Positions 38,007-52,990 are shown, counted from the first letter of the stretch. The stretch: 64,000 nt of DNA from Hydractinia symbiolongicarpus (GCF_029227915.1 NC_079883.1:9548001-9612000); one strand, 5' to 3'. Notes: a model not told the origin generated them from the letters alone. Made by a program: numbers and translations.

Positions 38007-38585
38007 TTTTAATGTTTTCTTACAACAATCCAACGATAAACGATGCTTGTTATCACAGTAGAAGTATACTAAACATTACCGTGTAAATGAGATATAATTT
38101 AAGACGGTGCGAAGTATGCGGACGTAAAAGTACCACTCCCGGGAATTGATTTGGCGCGAAAACAGAAATGTGTGTTTCTGTACATCGTATAATGTCCGTT
38201 TTGGGTGCCGCGACTATGCGAAAGCATGTTAATTTTTATTTGTAGCACGACGCAATAGTCTGAAAGAGAAGCTGCTGGAGTTTGAGGTCTTCAGCATTAC
38301 ATCTACTCTGTTAATTTGGGCTTCTTCCGCGCCCGTGTTAGGATTTTCATAAAGCGTTCTTTGGTTTGCGTTGCGTATGTCGGCCTACATCATCGACACG
38401 GCCTGTTTCCGGCTATTAGGAGCAATTCATATATTGGGCACTGCGTTTCGACTTTTTTATTAGACCACAGTAAAAAAATTCACTCACAGAAGTCCCTTTC
38501 TTTCATGGCTACAAACACGAAGAATTCTGTCGTAAGTAAAACGAATGCGCAAGCCAAAATAACGATGGGGCGAAGTCATAAGCAT

Positions 38586-38658
38586 GGCCCTGTGGCCCAA
38601 TGGATAAGGCATCTGACTACGAATCAGGGGATTCCAGGTTCGACTCCTGGCAGGGTCG
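38586..38658 (+). tRNA. tRNA-Arg(ACG): tRNA-Arg (ACG), unit 7
   Basis: Identical to unit 1. Confidence 0.95.
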
Positions 38659-38980
38659 CACTGTCGCATTTCGGCTGCATGGTCTACTGTGTAACGCGCG
38701 CGCACGTTCTGGCGTAATGCGTTGATAAACGGAATGTACGCAGTCATATTGGAAAGTAATATCACGCACTTAGTATCGTCGCCTTTGTTAGCATTCATGT
38801 AAGTTACCATCCACTCGCTACAGTCGCTCTCCATCCTACGGCTAAATCAACAGCCGTGATTTTTACTATGTCGCCGTCCATCCGTACGCGGTGACAGTTG
38901 TAAGCTTTACAGTAACGTGACATGCTCCACAAGCAGTTACGGTGTGTGGACGATGCCTATCATGGCAACGCTTGTTCTTT

Positions 38981-39167
38981 ATCGCTTCTCGGCCTAATGG
39001 CTAAGATCAAGTGTAGTATCTGTTCTTATCAGTTTAATATCTGGTAGGCCATTCTCTGAATGGTCAGTATATTAATCTGATTTTTGGCCTTGGGTCATGG
39101 AGGTGGATTCATTCACGCCGTGACCACGGGTTGCCTTGGTGTTGCACTATTACCGATGGCGGCCCAC
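38981..39167 (+). ncRNA. U2: U2 snRNA, unit 7
   Basis: Consensus U2. Confidence 0.95.
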
Positions 39168-39337
39168 ATAAGCAATAAAAGAATAATAGCAGTCCTCTTT
39201 CCGACGGCACTCTGCATAGTCTACGGCGGGAACAAAACGCGTACACTGGGGGAGAATACAGCCTATGCCCCGCGACAAAGCCACAAGCATTAACAAACTT
39301 TGAAGGGTACCCTCATGCTACGGTGCAGTTCCAACTC

Positions 39338-39503
39338 ATACTTACCTGAAGGGGAAGTAAAGACTGATCAATGAGGGTTTTCTTCCAGAGTGAGGCTCTT
39401 GCATTGCACTACGCTTGGGCTGACCTCTGCGATTACTGCAAACGTCAGTAACTCGACCGTACAATTTCTGGTAGTGGGGGCCTGCGTCCGCGCTCGCCCC
39501 CTC
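39338..39503 (+). ncRNA. U1: U1 snRNA (C13A), unit 7
   Basis: Full-length U1 with C to A at nucleotide 13 (39350), just after the 5' splice-site-pairing region. The 20 bp at -80 to -61, including a TTTATAA, are missing. The PSE-like CCACAAGCATTA remains at 39281-39292 with unchanged spacing. Expression is uncertain. Confidence 0.9.
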
Positions 39504-39851
39504 CTTAAGTCAAAATGAATGAGCTTAGAAAAGTTGCGCGGCCAAATGTCGGTGGTGACTTAAACGCTAAGGTAAAACCTCGCTTGGCTGTTACGAAACG
39601 TGATTGCGATATAAGTCCTCGGAAGGCGGCGGAATTTTATTTTATTTGCCATTCCGTCAGGGTTATTGGATGATCGGCAATAGATCGAGTTTGTATGCAT
39701 TTGAAAGCTCTTTTTTCTCGTACTATCACCTGAAAATGTCGTAGGAAAATGTCATAGGAAACACTTTCAACAACCGCCACGTTCCTTAATTGTTATAACA
39801 AGAAATATATCACAGCACCATTGAAATGAAAAGGCAACAAATGAAAATGAA

Positions 39852-39971
39852 AAGCCTACGACACCGGGAGTTCCCAGGCGGTCCCCCATCCAAGTACTAT
39901 CCCGGCCCGACGATGCTTAACTTCCGTGATCAGACGAGAACGGGTGTGTTCATCGTGGTATGGCCGTAGAC
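39852..39971 (-). rRNA. 5S rRNA: 5S rRNA, unit 7
   Basis: Consensus 5S. Confidence 0.97.
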
Positions 39972-40168
39972 ATTAGTAGGGGCAAATACGTGCAATTTAT
40001 TTTGACGTTGTGATCAAATTTTTTTATTTAATTTCTTTGAGTTACTTAGGACAAGGCGTATGCATGGATTATCTATTAGACTTTAAGGTTATAGTTTTGT
40101 GAAAAAAACAATGTTTTTTTAAAGATGTGTGGCTATAAAAATAGCCGTTGTTTTCTGAGTGTAGCGGT

Positions 40169-40549
40169 TTACTTCTTCTGTCCTTTGTCGTTCTTCTTTG
40201 GGAGTAAGACAGCTTGAATGTTTGGCAAAACACCACCAGCTGCAATGGTTACACCGCTCAAAAGTTTGTTTAATTCTTCATCATTACGAACAGCCAATTG
40301 TAAATGTCTTGGAATAATCCTAGCTTTTTTGTTGTCTCTTGCTGCGTTACCAGCCAACTCCAATATCTCAGCAGATAAATATTCCAAGACGGCTGCTAAG
40401 TAAACTGGTGCTCCAGATCCAATTCGGTTAGCATAGTGCCCTCTACGAAGGAATCTATGCACTCTACCGACTAGAAATTGAAGTCCAGCTCTTGAGGATC
40501 TTGTCTTGGCTTTAGCCTTAGCTTTTCCACCTTTTCCACGTCCAGACAT
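40169..40549 (-). CDS. H2A: Histone H2A (P26L), unit 7
   Basis: Full length with Pro26 to Leu (Met counted) in the invariant LQFPVGR at the start of the fold. This Pro caps helix 1 in known structures, so the copy may be impaired. Confidence 0.98.
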   Translation of the reverse strand: MSGRGKGGKAKAKAKTRSSRAGLQFLVGRVHRFLRRGHYANRIGSGAPVYLAAVLEYLSAEILELAGNAARDNKKARIIPRHLQLAVRNDEELNKLLSGVTIAAGGVLPNIQAVLLPKKNDKGQKK

Positions 40550-40833
40550 AACTGCGATTTGATTTGTAAGTTAATACAAAAACGTACGAATATTTAACGT
40601 AAGTGTTAACGAAATAAACTTTACTCGTTTTTTCATCATAAAAATAGGATCGAAATCATGTTTTTTTAACCAATCATAATTAAGTATTAAACAAAAGATT
40701 TTTTTTTTAACCAATTAAATTGCGTATCGGCGTTTTCGGATCGAATTCGATCCGATTTTTTTACTTATAAACAAAAAGTTTTGACTTGCAGTTTAATGCT
40801 TATTTACAAGTTAAGTAGCAAAAATTTTTAACC

Positions 40834-41238
40834 ATGTCTGACGCAGCAGCTAAAGGAGGAAAACAGGCACCTAAAGTAGCCAAGAAAGGTGAAAAAAGAC
40901 CCGGCAAAAAAGGAGGAAAGATTGGTGGAACTGGTGAAAAGAAACGCAAGAGAAAGAGAAAGGAAAGTTATGCTATTTACATCTACAATGTTTTGAAACA
41001 AGTTCACCCAGATGTCGGAGTTTCAAGCAAAGCTATGAGCATCATGAACTCATTTGTCAACGACATCTTTGAGCGCATTGCTTCCGAAGCTTCGCGTTTG
41101 GCTCTTCAAAACAAAAAGTCGACCATCTCTTCTCGTGAAATTCAAACCGCAGTACGTCTTCTCTTGCCTGGAGAACTTGCAAAACACGCAGTCAGTGAAG
41201 GAACAAAAGCCGTCACAAAATACACAAGCAGCAAGTAA
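40834..41238 (+). CDS. H2B: Histone H2B (A23P), unit 8
   Basis: Full length; GCC to CCC makes residue 23 Pro in the basic tail (EKRPGKK). Confidence 0.98.
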   Translation: MSDAAAKGGKQAPKVAKKGEKRPGKKGGKIGGTGEKKRKRKRKESYAIYIYNVLKQVHPDVGVSSKAMSIMNSFVNDIFERIASEASRLALQNKKSTISSREIQTAVRLLLPGELAKHAVSEGTKAVTKYTSSK

Positions 41239-41700
41239 ACCAACGTCTACCAAACACAAACGGTCTTTTTTAAGACCACACATCTTTAAAAAAACATTTA
41301 CTTGGCGTCACTACAAGTTAACCGAAGTTAATAAAACTTCTAAATAATGTGCTTAAGAACACTAGCCTACATTTAAAATACTTCCCCATGTGTGTGTGTG
41401 GATTAGCTTCACTTTTCATACGTATTATTAGCTGTACTTGCAGAAAAGACAAGTACATTGATCCATGTTATTGCTTACATTTAACTTAACCCAGCTTTTC
41501 ACGGAAACACTCCCAGGCAAATTAACCCTACAAAGTATTTCTAAATTTTTTTTGTGTCATATATGACATAGTATCGTATAGCAATAAATGTAACTGTGAC
41601 AAGACTTTACACATTGTGTAATTTGGAAGCGTGCACAAAGTAATGTTTTAAAAGATTTGTGGCTATAAAAATAGCCGTTTTTGTTGAGCAATGACAACGC

Positions 41701-42057
<357 letters not shown>

Positions 42058-42535
42058 TTAACAGAATTCAGACAGCTTTAAAAAGAGGCCATAAAATTAC
42101 CTACTGCTCGTGGAAACACCCTAATTAACCAATAGAGTTGCGTCATTACAAAATGTTCCGAACATTTTGTACATTTTTTTAAGTAAAACTGTAGTTTTTT
42201 TAAAAATTCGTGGTCTTAATGTTTCAGTAAGGCAATAAATTTGGCATCGTTGGAATTCGCCAAACCTTCTGCTACTTACTAAAAAAAAAAAAAGTCAAAA
42301 GCTTTTGTGTATCAGAAGATACAGCCGTTTTCCCGTAGCCAAAAAACACAGATTTTATAAAAATGTTAAAGTAATGAGCGTAATGTCATTATGCAGCCAA
42401 TCAGAAATTACTTTCTTAGCACCAATCAAATGGTTTGTTTTGAACCTTAGCTGTCAATCAATATGAGAAATAAAACTTTGGCGCGATAGTGCATTTTAGA
42501 CCGTCTTGTGTATCCGTACTACATCGACTTCTTAA

Positions 42536-42949
<414 letters not shown>

Positions 42950-43310
42950 GCATCTTACCAAACAAAAAACGGCTATTTTTATAGCCACACATCCATAAAA
43001 AATATTACGGCTAGCTTTTTATATCAAACTTTGTTCTGCTTTCTGTTTAAATTTTATGCTACATAAAAATTTTATGCTACATAAAGTTTGACAATGTTAA
43101 AAATATGAAGGGCAAGAAAAGTAAAAGCAAGAAAATAAGAAATTTAAAAACGAAAATACTTAAACTTAGGGAATCTAATCTTAAAATTACTCTTTTTTAA
43201 CTGTTTAAGTGACTTAAACAAGTTTAACTTTGTACCAAGATAATGTTTTTTTGTAAATGTGTGGCTATAAAAATAGCCGTTTGTTAATGTAATAGCCAGA
43301 TACACACAAA

Positions 43311-43862
43311 TTATTTTTTTGCGGTCTTCTTTGCTGCCTTTTTGGGAGTCTTTTTGACCTTCTTTGCTGCAGGTTTTTTAGCAACAGGCTTCTTTGTGGG
43401 TTTCTTAGCTGCTGGTTTCTTAGCCGAGGCTTTCTTTGTGGCAGGCTTCTTTGCTGCTTTCTTTGGCGTGCTCTTCTTTGCTGGCTTCTTTTTTGGTGTA
43501 CTTTTCTTTGCAGTAGGCTTCTTTGCCGTTGGCTTTTTTGCTGCGGCCTTTTTCTTAGGTTTTTCTTTTTTTACCTGACCTAGCTTGAATGATCCAGAAG
43601 CACCAGTGCCTTTAGTTTGAATCAAATCGCCTGATGTTACTCCTCGTTTAAGAGCCATTTTCAGATGATGATCTGAGTTTTCAGCAACTTTGTAATTTGC
43701 ATGAATATATTTTGTAATAGCTTGGCGAGATGAACCACCGCGTTCCTTTAGGGTAGCGATAGCAGCCTTGATCATGTCCACATATTTAGGGTGATCAGCT
43801 GTCTTCTTTGCAGCAGGTTTTTTCTTGGGTGCGATTTTCTTTGGAGAAGCTGCTTCACTCAT
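43311..43862 (-). CDS. H1: Histone H1, unit 8
   Basis: Consensus protein with one synonymous change near 43821. Confidence 0.97.
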   Translation of the reverse strand: MSEAASPKKIAPKKKPAAKKTADHPKYVDMIKAAIATLKERGGSSRQAITKYIHANYKVAENSDHHLKMALKRGVTSGDLIQTKGTGASGSFKLGQVKKEKPKKKAAAKKPTAKKPTAKKSTPKKKPAKKSTPKKAAKKPATKKASAKKPAAKKPTKKPVAKKPAAKKVKKTPKKAAKKTAKK

Positions 43863-44441
43863 TTTTAATGTTTTCTTACAACAATCCAACGATAAACGAT
43901 GCTTGTTATCACAGTAGAAGTATACTAAACATTACCGTGTAAATGAGATATAATTTAAGACGGTGCGAAGTATGCGGACGTAAAAGTACCACTCCCGGGA
44001 ATTGATTTGGCGCGAAAACAGAAATGTGTGTTTCTGTACATCGTATAATGTCCGTTTTGGGTGCCGCGACTATGCGAAAGCATGTTAATTTTTATTTGTA
44101 GCACGACGCAATAGTCTGAAAGAGAAGCTGCTGGAGTTTGAGGTCTTCAGCATTACATCTACTCTGTTAATTTGGGCTTCTTCCGCGCCCGTGTTAGGAT
44201 TTTCATAAAGCGTTCTTTGGTTTGCGTTGCGTATGTCGGCCTACATCATCGACACGGCCTGTTTCCGGCTATTAGGAGCAATTCATATATTGGGCACTGC
44301 GTTTCGACTTTTTTATTAGACCACAGTAAAAAAATTCACTCACAGAAGTCCCTTTCTTTCATGGCTACAAACACGAAGAATTCTGTCGTAAGTAAAACGA
44401 ATGCGCAAGCCAAAATAACGATGGGGCGAAGTCATAAGCAT

Positions 44442-44514
44442 GGCCCTGTGGCCCAATGGATAAGGCATCTGACTACGAATCAGGGGATTCCAGGTTCGAC
44501 TCCTGGCAGGGTCG
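44442..44514 (+). tRNA. tRNA-Arg(ACG): tRNA-Arg (ACG), unit 8
   Basis: Identical to unit 1. Confidence 0.95.
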
Positions 44515-44836
44515 CACTGTCGCATTTCGGCTGCATGGTCTACTGTGTAACGCGCGCGCACGTTCTGGCGTAATGCGTTGATAAACGGAATGTACGCAGT
44601 CATATTGGAAAGTAATATCACGCACTTAGTATCGTCGCCTTTGTTAGCATTCATGTAAGTTACCATCCACTCGCTACAGTCGCTCTCCATCCTACGGCTA
44701 AATCAACAGCCGTGATTTTTACTATGTCGCCGTCCATCCGTACGCGGTGACAGTTGTAAGCTTTACAGTAACGTGACATGCTCCACAAGCAGTTACGGTG
44801 TGTGGACGATGCCTATCATGGCAACGCTTGTTCTTT

Positions 44837-45023
44837 ATCGCTTGTCGGCCTAATGGCTAAGATCAAGTGTAGTATCTGTTCTTATCAGTTTAATATCTGG
44901 TAGGCCATTCTCTGAATAGTCAGTATATTAATCTGATTTTTGGCCTTGGGTCATGGAGGTGGATTCATTCACGCCGTGACCACGGGTTGCCTTGGTGTTG
45001 CACTATTACCGATGGCGGCCCAC
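44837..45023 (+). ncRNA. U2: U2 snRNA with two substitutions, unit 8
   Basis: Full length, but C8 is G in the region that pairs with U6 (ATCGCTTGTCGG). In stem IIb GAATGGTC is GAATAGTC, turning a pair into a C-A mismatch. GTAGTA and the Sm site are unchanged. It may be a decaying copy. Confidence 0.9.
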
Positions 45024-45213
45024 ATAAGCAATAAAAGAATAATAGCAGTCCTCTTTCCGACGGCACTCTGCATAGTCTACGGCGGGAACAAAACGCGTAC
45101 ACTGGGGGAGAATACAGCCTATGCCCCGCGACACGGCAGTTTATAACACACTCAAGCCACAAGCATTAACAAACTTTGAAGGGTACCCTCATGCTACGGT
45201 GCAGTTCCAACTC

Positions 45214-45379
45214 ATACTTACCTGACGGGGAAGTAAAGACTGATCAATGAGGGTTTTCTTCCAGAGTGAGGCTCTTGCATTGCACTACGCTTGGGCTGAC
45301 CTCTGCGATTACTGCAAACGTCAGTAACTCGACCGTACAATTTCTGGTAGTGGGGGCCTGCGTCCGCGCTCGCCCCCTC
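45214..45379 (+). ncRNA. U1: U1 snRNA, unit 8
   Basis: Consensus U1. Confidence 0.95.
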
Positions 45380-45727
45380 CTTAAGTCAAAATGAATGAGC
45401 TTAGAAAAGTTGCGCGGCCAAATGTCGGTGGTGACTTAAACGCTAAGGTAAAACCTCGCTTGGCTGTTACGAAACGTGATTGCGATATAAGTCCTCGGAA
45501 GGCGGCGGAATTTTATTTTATTTGCCATTCCGTCAGGGTTATTGGATGATCGGCAATAGATCGAGTTTGTATGCATTTGAAAGCTCTTTTTTCTCGTACT
45601 ATCACCTGAAAATGTCGTAGGAAAATGTCATAGGAAACACTTTCAACAACCGCCACGTTCCTTAATTGTTATAACAAGAAATATATCACAGCACCATTGA
45701 AATGAAAAGGCAACAAATGAAAATGAA

Positions 45728-45847
45728 AAGCCTACGACACCGGGAGTTCCCAGGCGGTCCCCCATCCAAGTACTATCCCGGCCCGACGATGCTTAACTTC
45801 CGTGATCAGACGAGAACGGGTGTGTTCATCGTGGTATGGCCGTAGAC
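45728..45847 (-). rRNA. 5S rRNA: 5S rRNA, unit 8
   Basis: Consensus 5S. Confidence 0.97.
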
Positions 45848-46044
45848 ATTAGTAGGGGCAAATACGTGCAATTTATTTTGACGTTGTGATCAAATTTTTT
45901 TATTTAATTTCTTTGAGTTACTTAGGACAAGGCGTATGCATGGATTATCTATTAGACTTTAAGGTTATAGTTTTGTGAAAAAAACAATGTTTTTTTAAAG
46001 ATGTGTGGCTATAAAAATAGCCGTTGTTTTCTGAGTGTAGCGGT

Positions 46045-46425
46045 TTACTTCTTCTGTCCTTTGTCGTTCTTCTTTGGGAGTAAGACAGCTTGAATGTTTG
46101 GCAAAACACCACCAGCTGCAATGGTTACACCGCTCAAAAGTTTGTTTAATTCTTCATCATTACGAACAGCCAATTGTAAATGTCTTGGAATAATCCTAGC
46201 TTTTTTGTTGTCTCTTGCTGCGTTACCAGCCAACTCCAATATCTCAGCAGATAAATATTCCAAGACGGCTGCTAAGTAAACTGGTGCTCCAGATCCAATT
46301 CGGTTAGCATAGTGCCCTCTACGAAGGAATCTATGCACTCTACCGACTGGAAATTGAAGTCCAGCTCTTGAGGATCTTGTCTTGGCTTTAGCCTTAGCTT
46401 TTCCACCTTTTCCACGTCCAGACAT
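46045..46425 (-). CDS. H2A: Histone H2A, unit 8
   Basis: Consensus H2A. Confidence 0.99.
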   Translation of the reverse strand: MSGRGKGGKAKAKAKTRSSRAGLQFPVGRVHRFLRRGHYANRIGSGAPVYLAAVLEYLSAEILELAGNAARDNKKARIIPRHLQLAVRNDEELNKLLSGVTIAAGGVLPNIQAVLLPKKNDKGQKK

Positions 46426-46709
46426 AACTGCGATTTGATTTGTAAGTTAATACAAAAACGTACGAATATTTAACGTAAGTGTTAACGAAATAAACTTTAC
46501 TCGTTTTTTCATCATAAAAATAGGATCGAAATCATGTTTTTTTAACCAATCATAATTAAGTATTAAACAAAAGATTTTTTTTTTAACCAATTAAATTGCG
46601 TATCGGCGTTTTCGGATCGAATTCGATCCGATTTTTTTACTTATAAACAAAAAGTTTTGACTTGCAGTTTAATGCTTATTTACAAGTTAAGTAGCAAAAA
46701 TTTTTAACC

Positions 46710-47114
46710 ATGTCTGACGCAGCAGCTAAAGGAGGAAAACAGGCACCTAAAGTAGCCAAGAAAGGTGAAAAAAGAGCCGGCAAAAAAGGAGGAAAGATTG
46801 GTGGAACTGGTGAAAAGAAACGCAAGAGAAAGAGAAAGGAAAGTTATGCTATTTACATCTACAATGTTTTGAAACAAGTTCACCCAGATGTCGGAGTTTC
46901 AAGCAAAGCTATGAGCATCATGAACTCATTTGTCAACGACATCTTTGAGCGCATTGCTTCCGAAGCTTTGCGTTTGGCTCTTCAAAACAAAAAGTCGACC
47001 ATCTCTTCTCGTGAAATTCAAACCGCAGTACGTCTTCTCTTGCCTGGAGAACTTGCAAAACACGCAGTCAGTGAAGGAACAAAAGCCGTCACAAAATACA
47101 CAAGCAGCAAGTAA
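46710..47114 (+). CDS. H2B: Histone H2B (S87L), unit 9
   Basis: Full length; TCG to TTG (a CpG-type C to T) makes Ser87 Leu at the end of the long fold helix (SEALRLA). Confidence 0.98.
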   Translation: MSDAAAKGGKQAPKVAKKGEKRAGKKGGKIGGTGEKKRKRKRKESYAIYIYNVLKQVHPDVGVSSKAMSIMNSFVNDIFERIASEALRLALQNKKSTISSREIQTAVRLLLPGELAKHAVSEGTKAVTKYTSSK

Positions 47115-47576
47115 ACCAACGTCTACCAAACACAAACGGTCTTTTTTAAGACCACACATCTTTAAAAAAACATTTACTTGGCGTCACTACAAGTTAACCG
47201 AAGTTAATAAAACTTCTAAATAATGTGCTTAAGAACACTAGCCTACATTTAAAATACTTCCCCATGTGTGTGTGTGGATTAGCTTCACTTTTCATACGTA
47301 TTATTAGCTGTACTTGCAGAAAAGACAAGTACATTGATCCATGTTATTGCTTACATTTAACTTAACCCAGCTTTTCACGGAAACACTCCCAGGCAAATTA
47401 ACCCTACAAAGTATTTCTAAATTTTTTTTGTGTCATATATGACATAGTATCGTATAGCAATAAATGTAACTGTGACAAGACTTTACACATTGTGTAATTT
47501 GGAAGCGTGCACAAAGTAATGTTTTAAAAGATTTGTGGCTATAAAAATAGCCGTTTTTGTTGAGCAATGACAACGC

Positions 47577-47933
<357 letters not shown>

Positions 47934-48411
47934 TTAACAGAATTCAGACAGCTTTAAAAAGAGGCCATAAAATTACCTACTGCTCGTGGAAACACCCTAA
48001 TTAACCAATAGAGTTGCGTCATTACAAAATGTTCCGAACATTTTGTACATTTTTTTAAGTAAAACTGTAGTTTTTTTAAAAATTCGTGGTCTTAATGTTT
48101 CAGTAAGGCAATAAATTTGGCATCGTTGGAATTCGCCAAACCTTCTGCTACTTACTAAAAAAAAAAAAAGTCAAAAGCTTTTGTGTATCAGAAGATACAG
48201 CCGTTTTCCCGTAGCCAAAAAACACAGATTTTATAAAAATGTTAAAGTAATGAGCGTAATGTCATTATGCAGCCAATCAGAAATTACTTTCTTAGCACCA
48301 ATCAAATGGTTTGTTTTGAACCTTAGCTGTCAATCAATATGAGAAATAAAACTTTGGCGCGATAGTGCATTTTAGACCGTCTTGTGTATCCGTACTACAT
48401 CGACTTCTTAA

Positions 48412-48825
<414 letters not shown>

Positions 48826-49186
48826 GCATCTTACCAAACAAAAAACGGCTATTTTTATAGCCACACATCCATAAAAAATATTACGGCTAGCTTTTTATAT
48901 CAAACTTTGTTCTGCTTTCTGTTTAAATTTTATGCTACATAAAAATTTTATGCTACATAAAGTTTGACAATGTTAAAAATATGAAGGGCAAGAAAAGTAA
49001 AAGCAAGAAAATAAGAAATTTAAAAACGAAAATACTTAAACTTAGGGAATCTAATCTTAAAATTACTCTTTTTTAACTGTTTAAGTGACTTAAACAAGTT
49101 TAACTTTGTACCAAGATAATGTTTTTTTGTAAATGTGTGGCTATAAAAATAGCCGTTTGTTAATGTAATAGCCAGATACACACAAA

Positions 49187-49738
49187 TTATTTTTTTGCGG
49201 TCTTCTTTGCTGCCTTTTTGGGAGTCTTTTTGACCTTCTTTGCTGCAGGTTTTTTAGCAACAGGCTTCTTTGTGGGTTTCTTAGCTGCTGGTTTCTTAGC
49301 CGAGGCTTTCTTTGTGGCAGGCTTCTTTGCTGCTTTCTTTGGCGTGCTCTTCTTTGCTGGCTTCTTTTTTGGTGTACTTTTCTTTGCAGTAGGCTTCTTT
49401 GCCGTTGGCTTTTTTGCTGCGGCCTTTTTTTTAGGTTTTTCTTTTTTTACCTGACCTAGCTTGAATGATCCAGAAGCACCAGTGCCTTTAGTTTGAATCA
49501 AATCGCCTGATGTTACTCCTCGTTTAAGAGCCATTTTCAGATGATGATCTGAGTTTTCAGCAACTTTGTAATTTGCATGAATATATTTTGTAATAGCTTG
49601 GCGAGATGAACCACCGCGTTCCTTTAGGGTAGCGATAGCAGCCTTGATCATGTCCACATATTTAGGGTGATCAGCTGTCTTCTTTGCAGCAGGTTTCTTC
49701 TTGGGTGCGATTTTCTTTGGAGAAGCTGCTTCACTCAT
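49187..49738 (-). CDS. H1: Histone H1, unit 9
   Basis: Consensus protein with a synonymous Lys codon change in the tail near 49430. Confidence 0.97.
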   Translation of the reverse strand: MSEAASPKKIAPKKKPAAKKTADHPKYVDMIKAAIATLKERGGSSRQAITKYIHANYKVAENSDHHLKMALKRGVTSGDLIQTKGTGASGSFKLGQVKKEKPKKKAAAKKPTAKKPTAKKSTPKKKPAKKSTPKKAAKKPATKKASAKKPAAKKPTKKPVAKKPAAKKVKKTPKKAAKKTAKK

Positions 49739-50317
49739 TTTTAATGTTTTCTTACAACAATCCAACGATAAACGATGCTTGTTATCACAGTAGAAGTATA
49801 CTAAACATTACCGTGTAAATGAGATATAATTTAAGACGGTGCGAAGTATGCGGACGTAAAAGTACCACTCCCGGGAATTGATTTGGCGCGAAAACAGAAA
49901 TGTGTGTTTCTGTACATCGTATAATGTCCGTTTTGGGTGCCGCGACTATGCGAAAGCATGTTAATTTTTATTTGTAGCACGACGCAATAGTCTGAAAGAG
50001 AAGCTGCTGGAGTTTGAGGTCTTCAGCATTACATCTACTCTGTTAATTTGGGCTTCTTCCGCGCCCGTGTTAGGATTTTCATAAAGCGTTCTTTGGTTTG
50101 CGTTGCGTATGTCGGCCTACATCATCGACACGGCCTGTTTCCGGCTATTAGGAGCAATTCATATATTGGGCACTGCGTTTCGACTTTTTTATTAGACCAC
50201 AGTAAAAAAATTCACTCACAGAAGTCCCTTTCTTTCATGGCTACAAACACGAAGAATTCTGTCGTAAGTAAAACGAATGCGCAAGCCAAAATAACGATGG
50301 GGCGAAGTCATAAGCAT

Positions 50318-50390
50318 GGCCCTGTGGCCCAATGGATAAGGCATCTGACTACGAATCAGGGGATTCCAGGTTCGACTCCTGGCAGGGTCG
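50318..50390 (+). tRNA. tRNA-Arg(ACG): tRNA-Arg (ACG), unit 9
   Basis: Identical to unit 1. Confidence 0.95.
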
Positions 50391-50712
50391 CACTGTCGCA
50401 TTTCGGCTGCATGGTCTACTGTGTAACGCGCGCGCACGTTCTGGCGTAATGCGTTGATAAACGGAATGTACGCAGTCATATTGGAAAGTAATATCACGCA
50501 CTTAGTATCGTCGCCTTTGTTAGCATTCATGTAAGTTACCATCCACTCGCTACAGTCGCTCTCCATCCTACGGCTAAATCAACAGCCGTGATTTTTACTA
50601 TGTCGCCGTCCATCCGTACGCGGTGACAGTTGTAAGCTTTACAGTAACGTGACATGCTCCACAAGCAGTTACGGTGTGTGGACGATGCCTATCATGGCAA
50701 CGCTTGTTCTTT

Positions 50713-50899
50713 ATCGCTTCTCGGCCTAATGGCTAAGATCAAGTGTAGTATCTGTTCTTATCAGTTTAATATCTGGTAGGCCATTCTCTGAATGGTCAGT
50801 ATATTAATCTGATTTTTGGCCTTGGGTCATGGAGGTGGATTCATTCACGCCGTGACCACGGGTTGCCTTGGTGTTGCACTATTACCGATGGCGGCCCAC
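50713..50899 (+). ncRNA. U2: U2 snRNA, unit 9
   Basis: Consensus U2. Confidence 0.95.
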
Positions 50900-51089
50900 A
50901 TAAGCAATAAAAGAATAATAGCAGTCCTCTTTCCGACGGCACTCTGCATAGTCTACGGCGGGAACAAAACGCGTACACTGGGGGAGAATACAGCCTATGC
51001 CCCGCGACACGGCAGTTTATAACACACTCAAGCCACAAGCATTAACAAACTTTGAAGGGTACCCTCATGCTACGGTGCAGTTCCAACTC

Positions 51090-51255
51090 ATACTTACCTG
51101 ACGGGGAAGTAAAGACTGATCAATGAGGGTTTTCTTCCAGAGTGAGGCTCTTGCATTGCACTACGCTTGGGCTGACCTCTGCGATTACTGCAAACGTCAG
51201 TAACTCGACCGTACAATTTCTGGTAGTGGGGGCCTGCGTCCGCGCTCGCCCCCTC
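51090..51255 (+). ncRNA. U1: U1 snRNA, unit 9
   Basis: Consensus U1. Confidence 0.95.
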
Positions 51256-51603
51256 CTTAAGTCAAAATGAATGAGCTTAGAAAAGTTGCGCGGCCAAATG
51301 TCGGTGGTGACTTAAACGCTAAGGTAAAACCTCGCTTGGCTGTTACGAAACGTGATTGCGATATAAGTCCTCGGAAGGCGGCGGAATTTTATTTTATTTG
51401 CCATTCCGTCAGGGTTATTGGATGATCGGCAATAGATCGAGTTTGTATGCATTTGAAAGCTCTTTTTTCTCGTACTATCACCTGAAAATGTCGTAGGAAA
51501 ATGTCATAGGAAACACTTTCAACAACCGCCACGTTCCTTAATTGTTATAACAAGAAATATATCACAGCACCATTGAAATGAAAAGGCAACAAATGAAAAT
51601 GAA

Positions 51604-51723
51604 AAGCCTACGACACCGGGAGTTCCCAGGCGGTCCCCCATCCAAGTACTATCCCGGCCCGACGATGCTTAACTTCCGTGATCAGACGAGAACGGGTGTG
51701 TTCATCGTGGTATGGCCGTAGAC
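51604..51723 (-). rRNA. 5S rRNA: 5S rRNA, unit 9
   Basis: Consensus 5S. Confidence 0.97.
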
Positions 51724-51920
51724 ATTAGTAGGGGCAAATACGTGCAATTTATTTTGACGTTGTGATCAAATTTTTTTATTTAATTTCTTTGAGTTACTTA
51801 GGACAAGGCGTATGCATGGATTATCTATTAGACTTTAAGGTTATAGTTTTGTGAAAAAAACAATGTTTTTTTAAAGATGTGTGGCTATAAAAATAGCCGT
51901 TGTTTTCTGAGTGTAGCGGT

Positions 51921-52301
51921 TTACTTCTTCTGTCCTTTGTCGTTCTTCTTTGGGAGTAAGACAGCTTGAATGTTTGGCAAAACACCACCAGCTGCAATGG
52001 TTACACCGCTCAAAAGTTTGTTTAATTCTTCATCATTACGAACAGCCAATTGTAAATGTCTTGGAATAATCCTAGCTTTTTTGTTGTCTCTTGCTGCGTT
52101 ACCAGCCAACTCCAATATCTCAGCAGATAAATATTCCAAGACGGCTGCTAAGTAAACTGGTGCTCCAGATCCAATTCGGTTAGCATAGTGCCCTCTACGA
52201 AGGAATCTATGCACTCTACCGACTGGAAATTGAAGTCCAGCTCTTGAGGATCTTGTCTTGGCTTTAGCCTTAGCTTTTCCACCTTTTCCACGTCCAGACA
52301 T
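51921..52301 (-). CDS. H2A: Histone H2A, unit 9
   Basis: Consensus H2A. Confidence 0.99.
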   Translation of the reverse strand: MSGRGKGGKAKAKAKTRSSRAGLQFPVGRVHRFLRRGHYANRIGSGAPVYLAAVLEYLSAEILELAGNAARDNKKARIIPRHLQLAVRNDEELNKLLSGVTIAAGGVLPNIQAVLLPKKNDKGQKK

Positions 52302-52585
52302 AACTGCGATTTGATTTGTAAGTTAATACAAAAACGTACGAATATTTAACGTAAGTGTTAACGAAATAAACTTTACTCGTTTTTTCATCATAAAAATAGG
52401 ATCGAAATCATGTTTTTTTAACCAATCATAATTAAGTATTAAACAAAAGATTTTTTTTTTAACCAATTAAATTGCGTATCGGCGTTTTCGGATCGAATTC
52501 GATCCGATTTTTTTACTTATAAACAAAAAGTTTTGACTTGCAGTTTAATGCTTATTTACAAGTTAAGTAGCAAAAATTTTTAACC

Positions 52586-52990
52586 ATGTCTGACGCAGCA
52601 GCTAAAGGAGGAAAACAGGCACCTAAAGTAGCCAAGAAAGGTGAAAAAAGAGCCGGCAAAAAAGGAGGAAAGATTGGTGGAACTGGTGAAAAGAAACGCA
52701 AGAGAAAGAGAAAGGAAAGTTATGCTATTTACATCTACAATGTTTTGAAACAAGTTCACCCAGATGTCGGAGTTTCAAGCAAAGCTATGAGCATCATGAA
52801 CTCATTTGTCAACGACATCTTTGAGCGCATTGCTTCCGAAGCTTCGCGTTTGGCTCTTCAAAACAAAAAGTCGACCATCTCTTCTCGTGAAATTCAAACC
52901 GCAGTACGTCTTCTCTTGCCTGGAGAACTTGCAAAACACGCAGTCAGTGAAGGAACAAAAGCCGTCACAAAATACACAAGCAGCAAGTAA
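52586..52990 (+). CDS. H2B: Histone H2B, unit 10
   Basis: Consensus 134-aa H2B; stem-loop at 53014-53029. Confidence 0.98.
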   Translation: MSDAAAKGGKQAPKVAKKGEKRAGKKGGKIGGTGEKKRKRKRKESYAIYIYNVLKQVHPDVGVSSKAMSIMNSFVNDIFERIASEASRLALQNKKSTISSREIQTAVRLLLPGELAKHAVSEGTKAVTKYTSSK

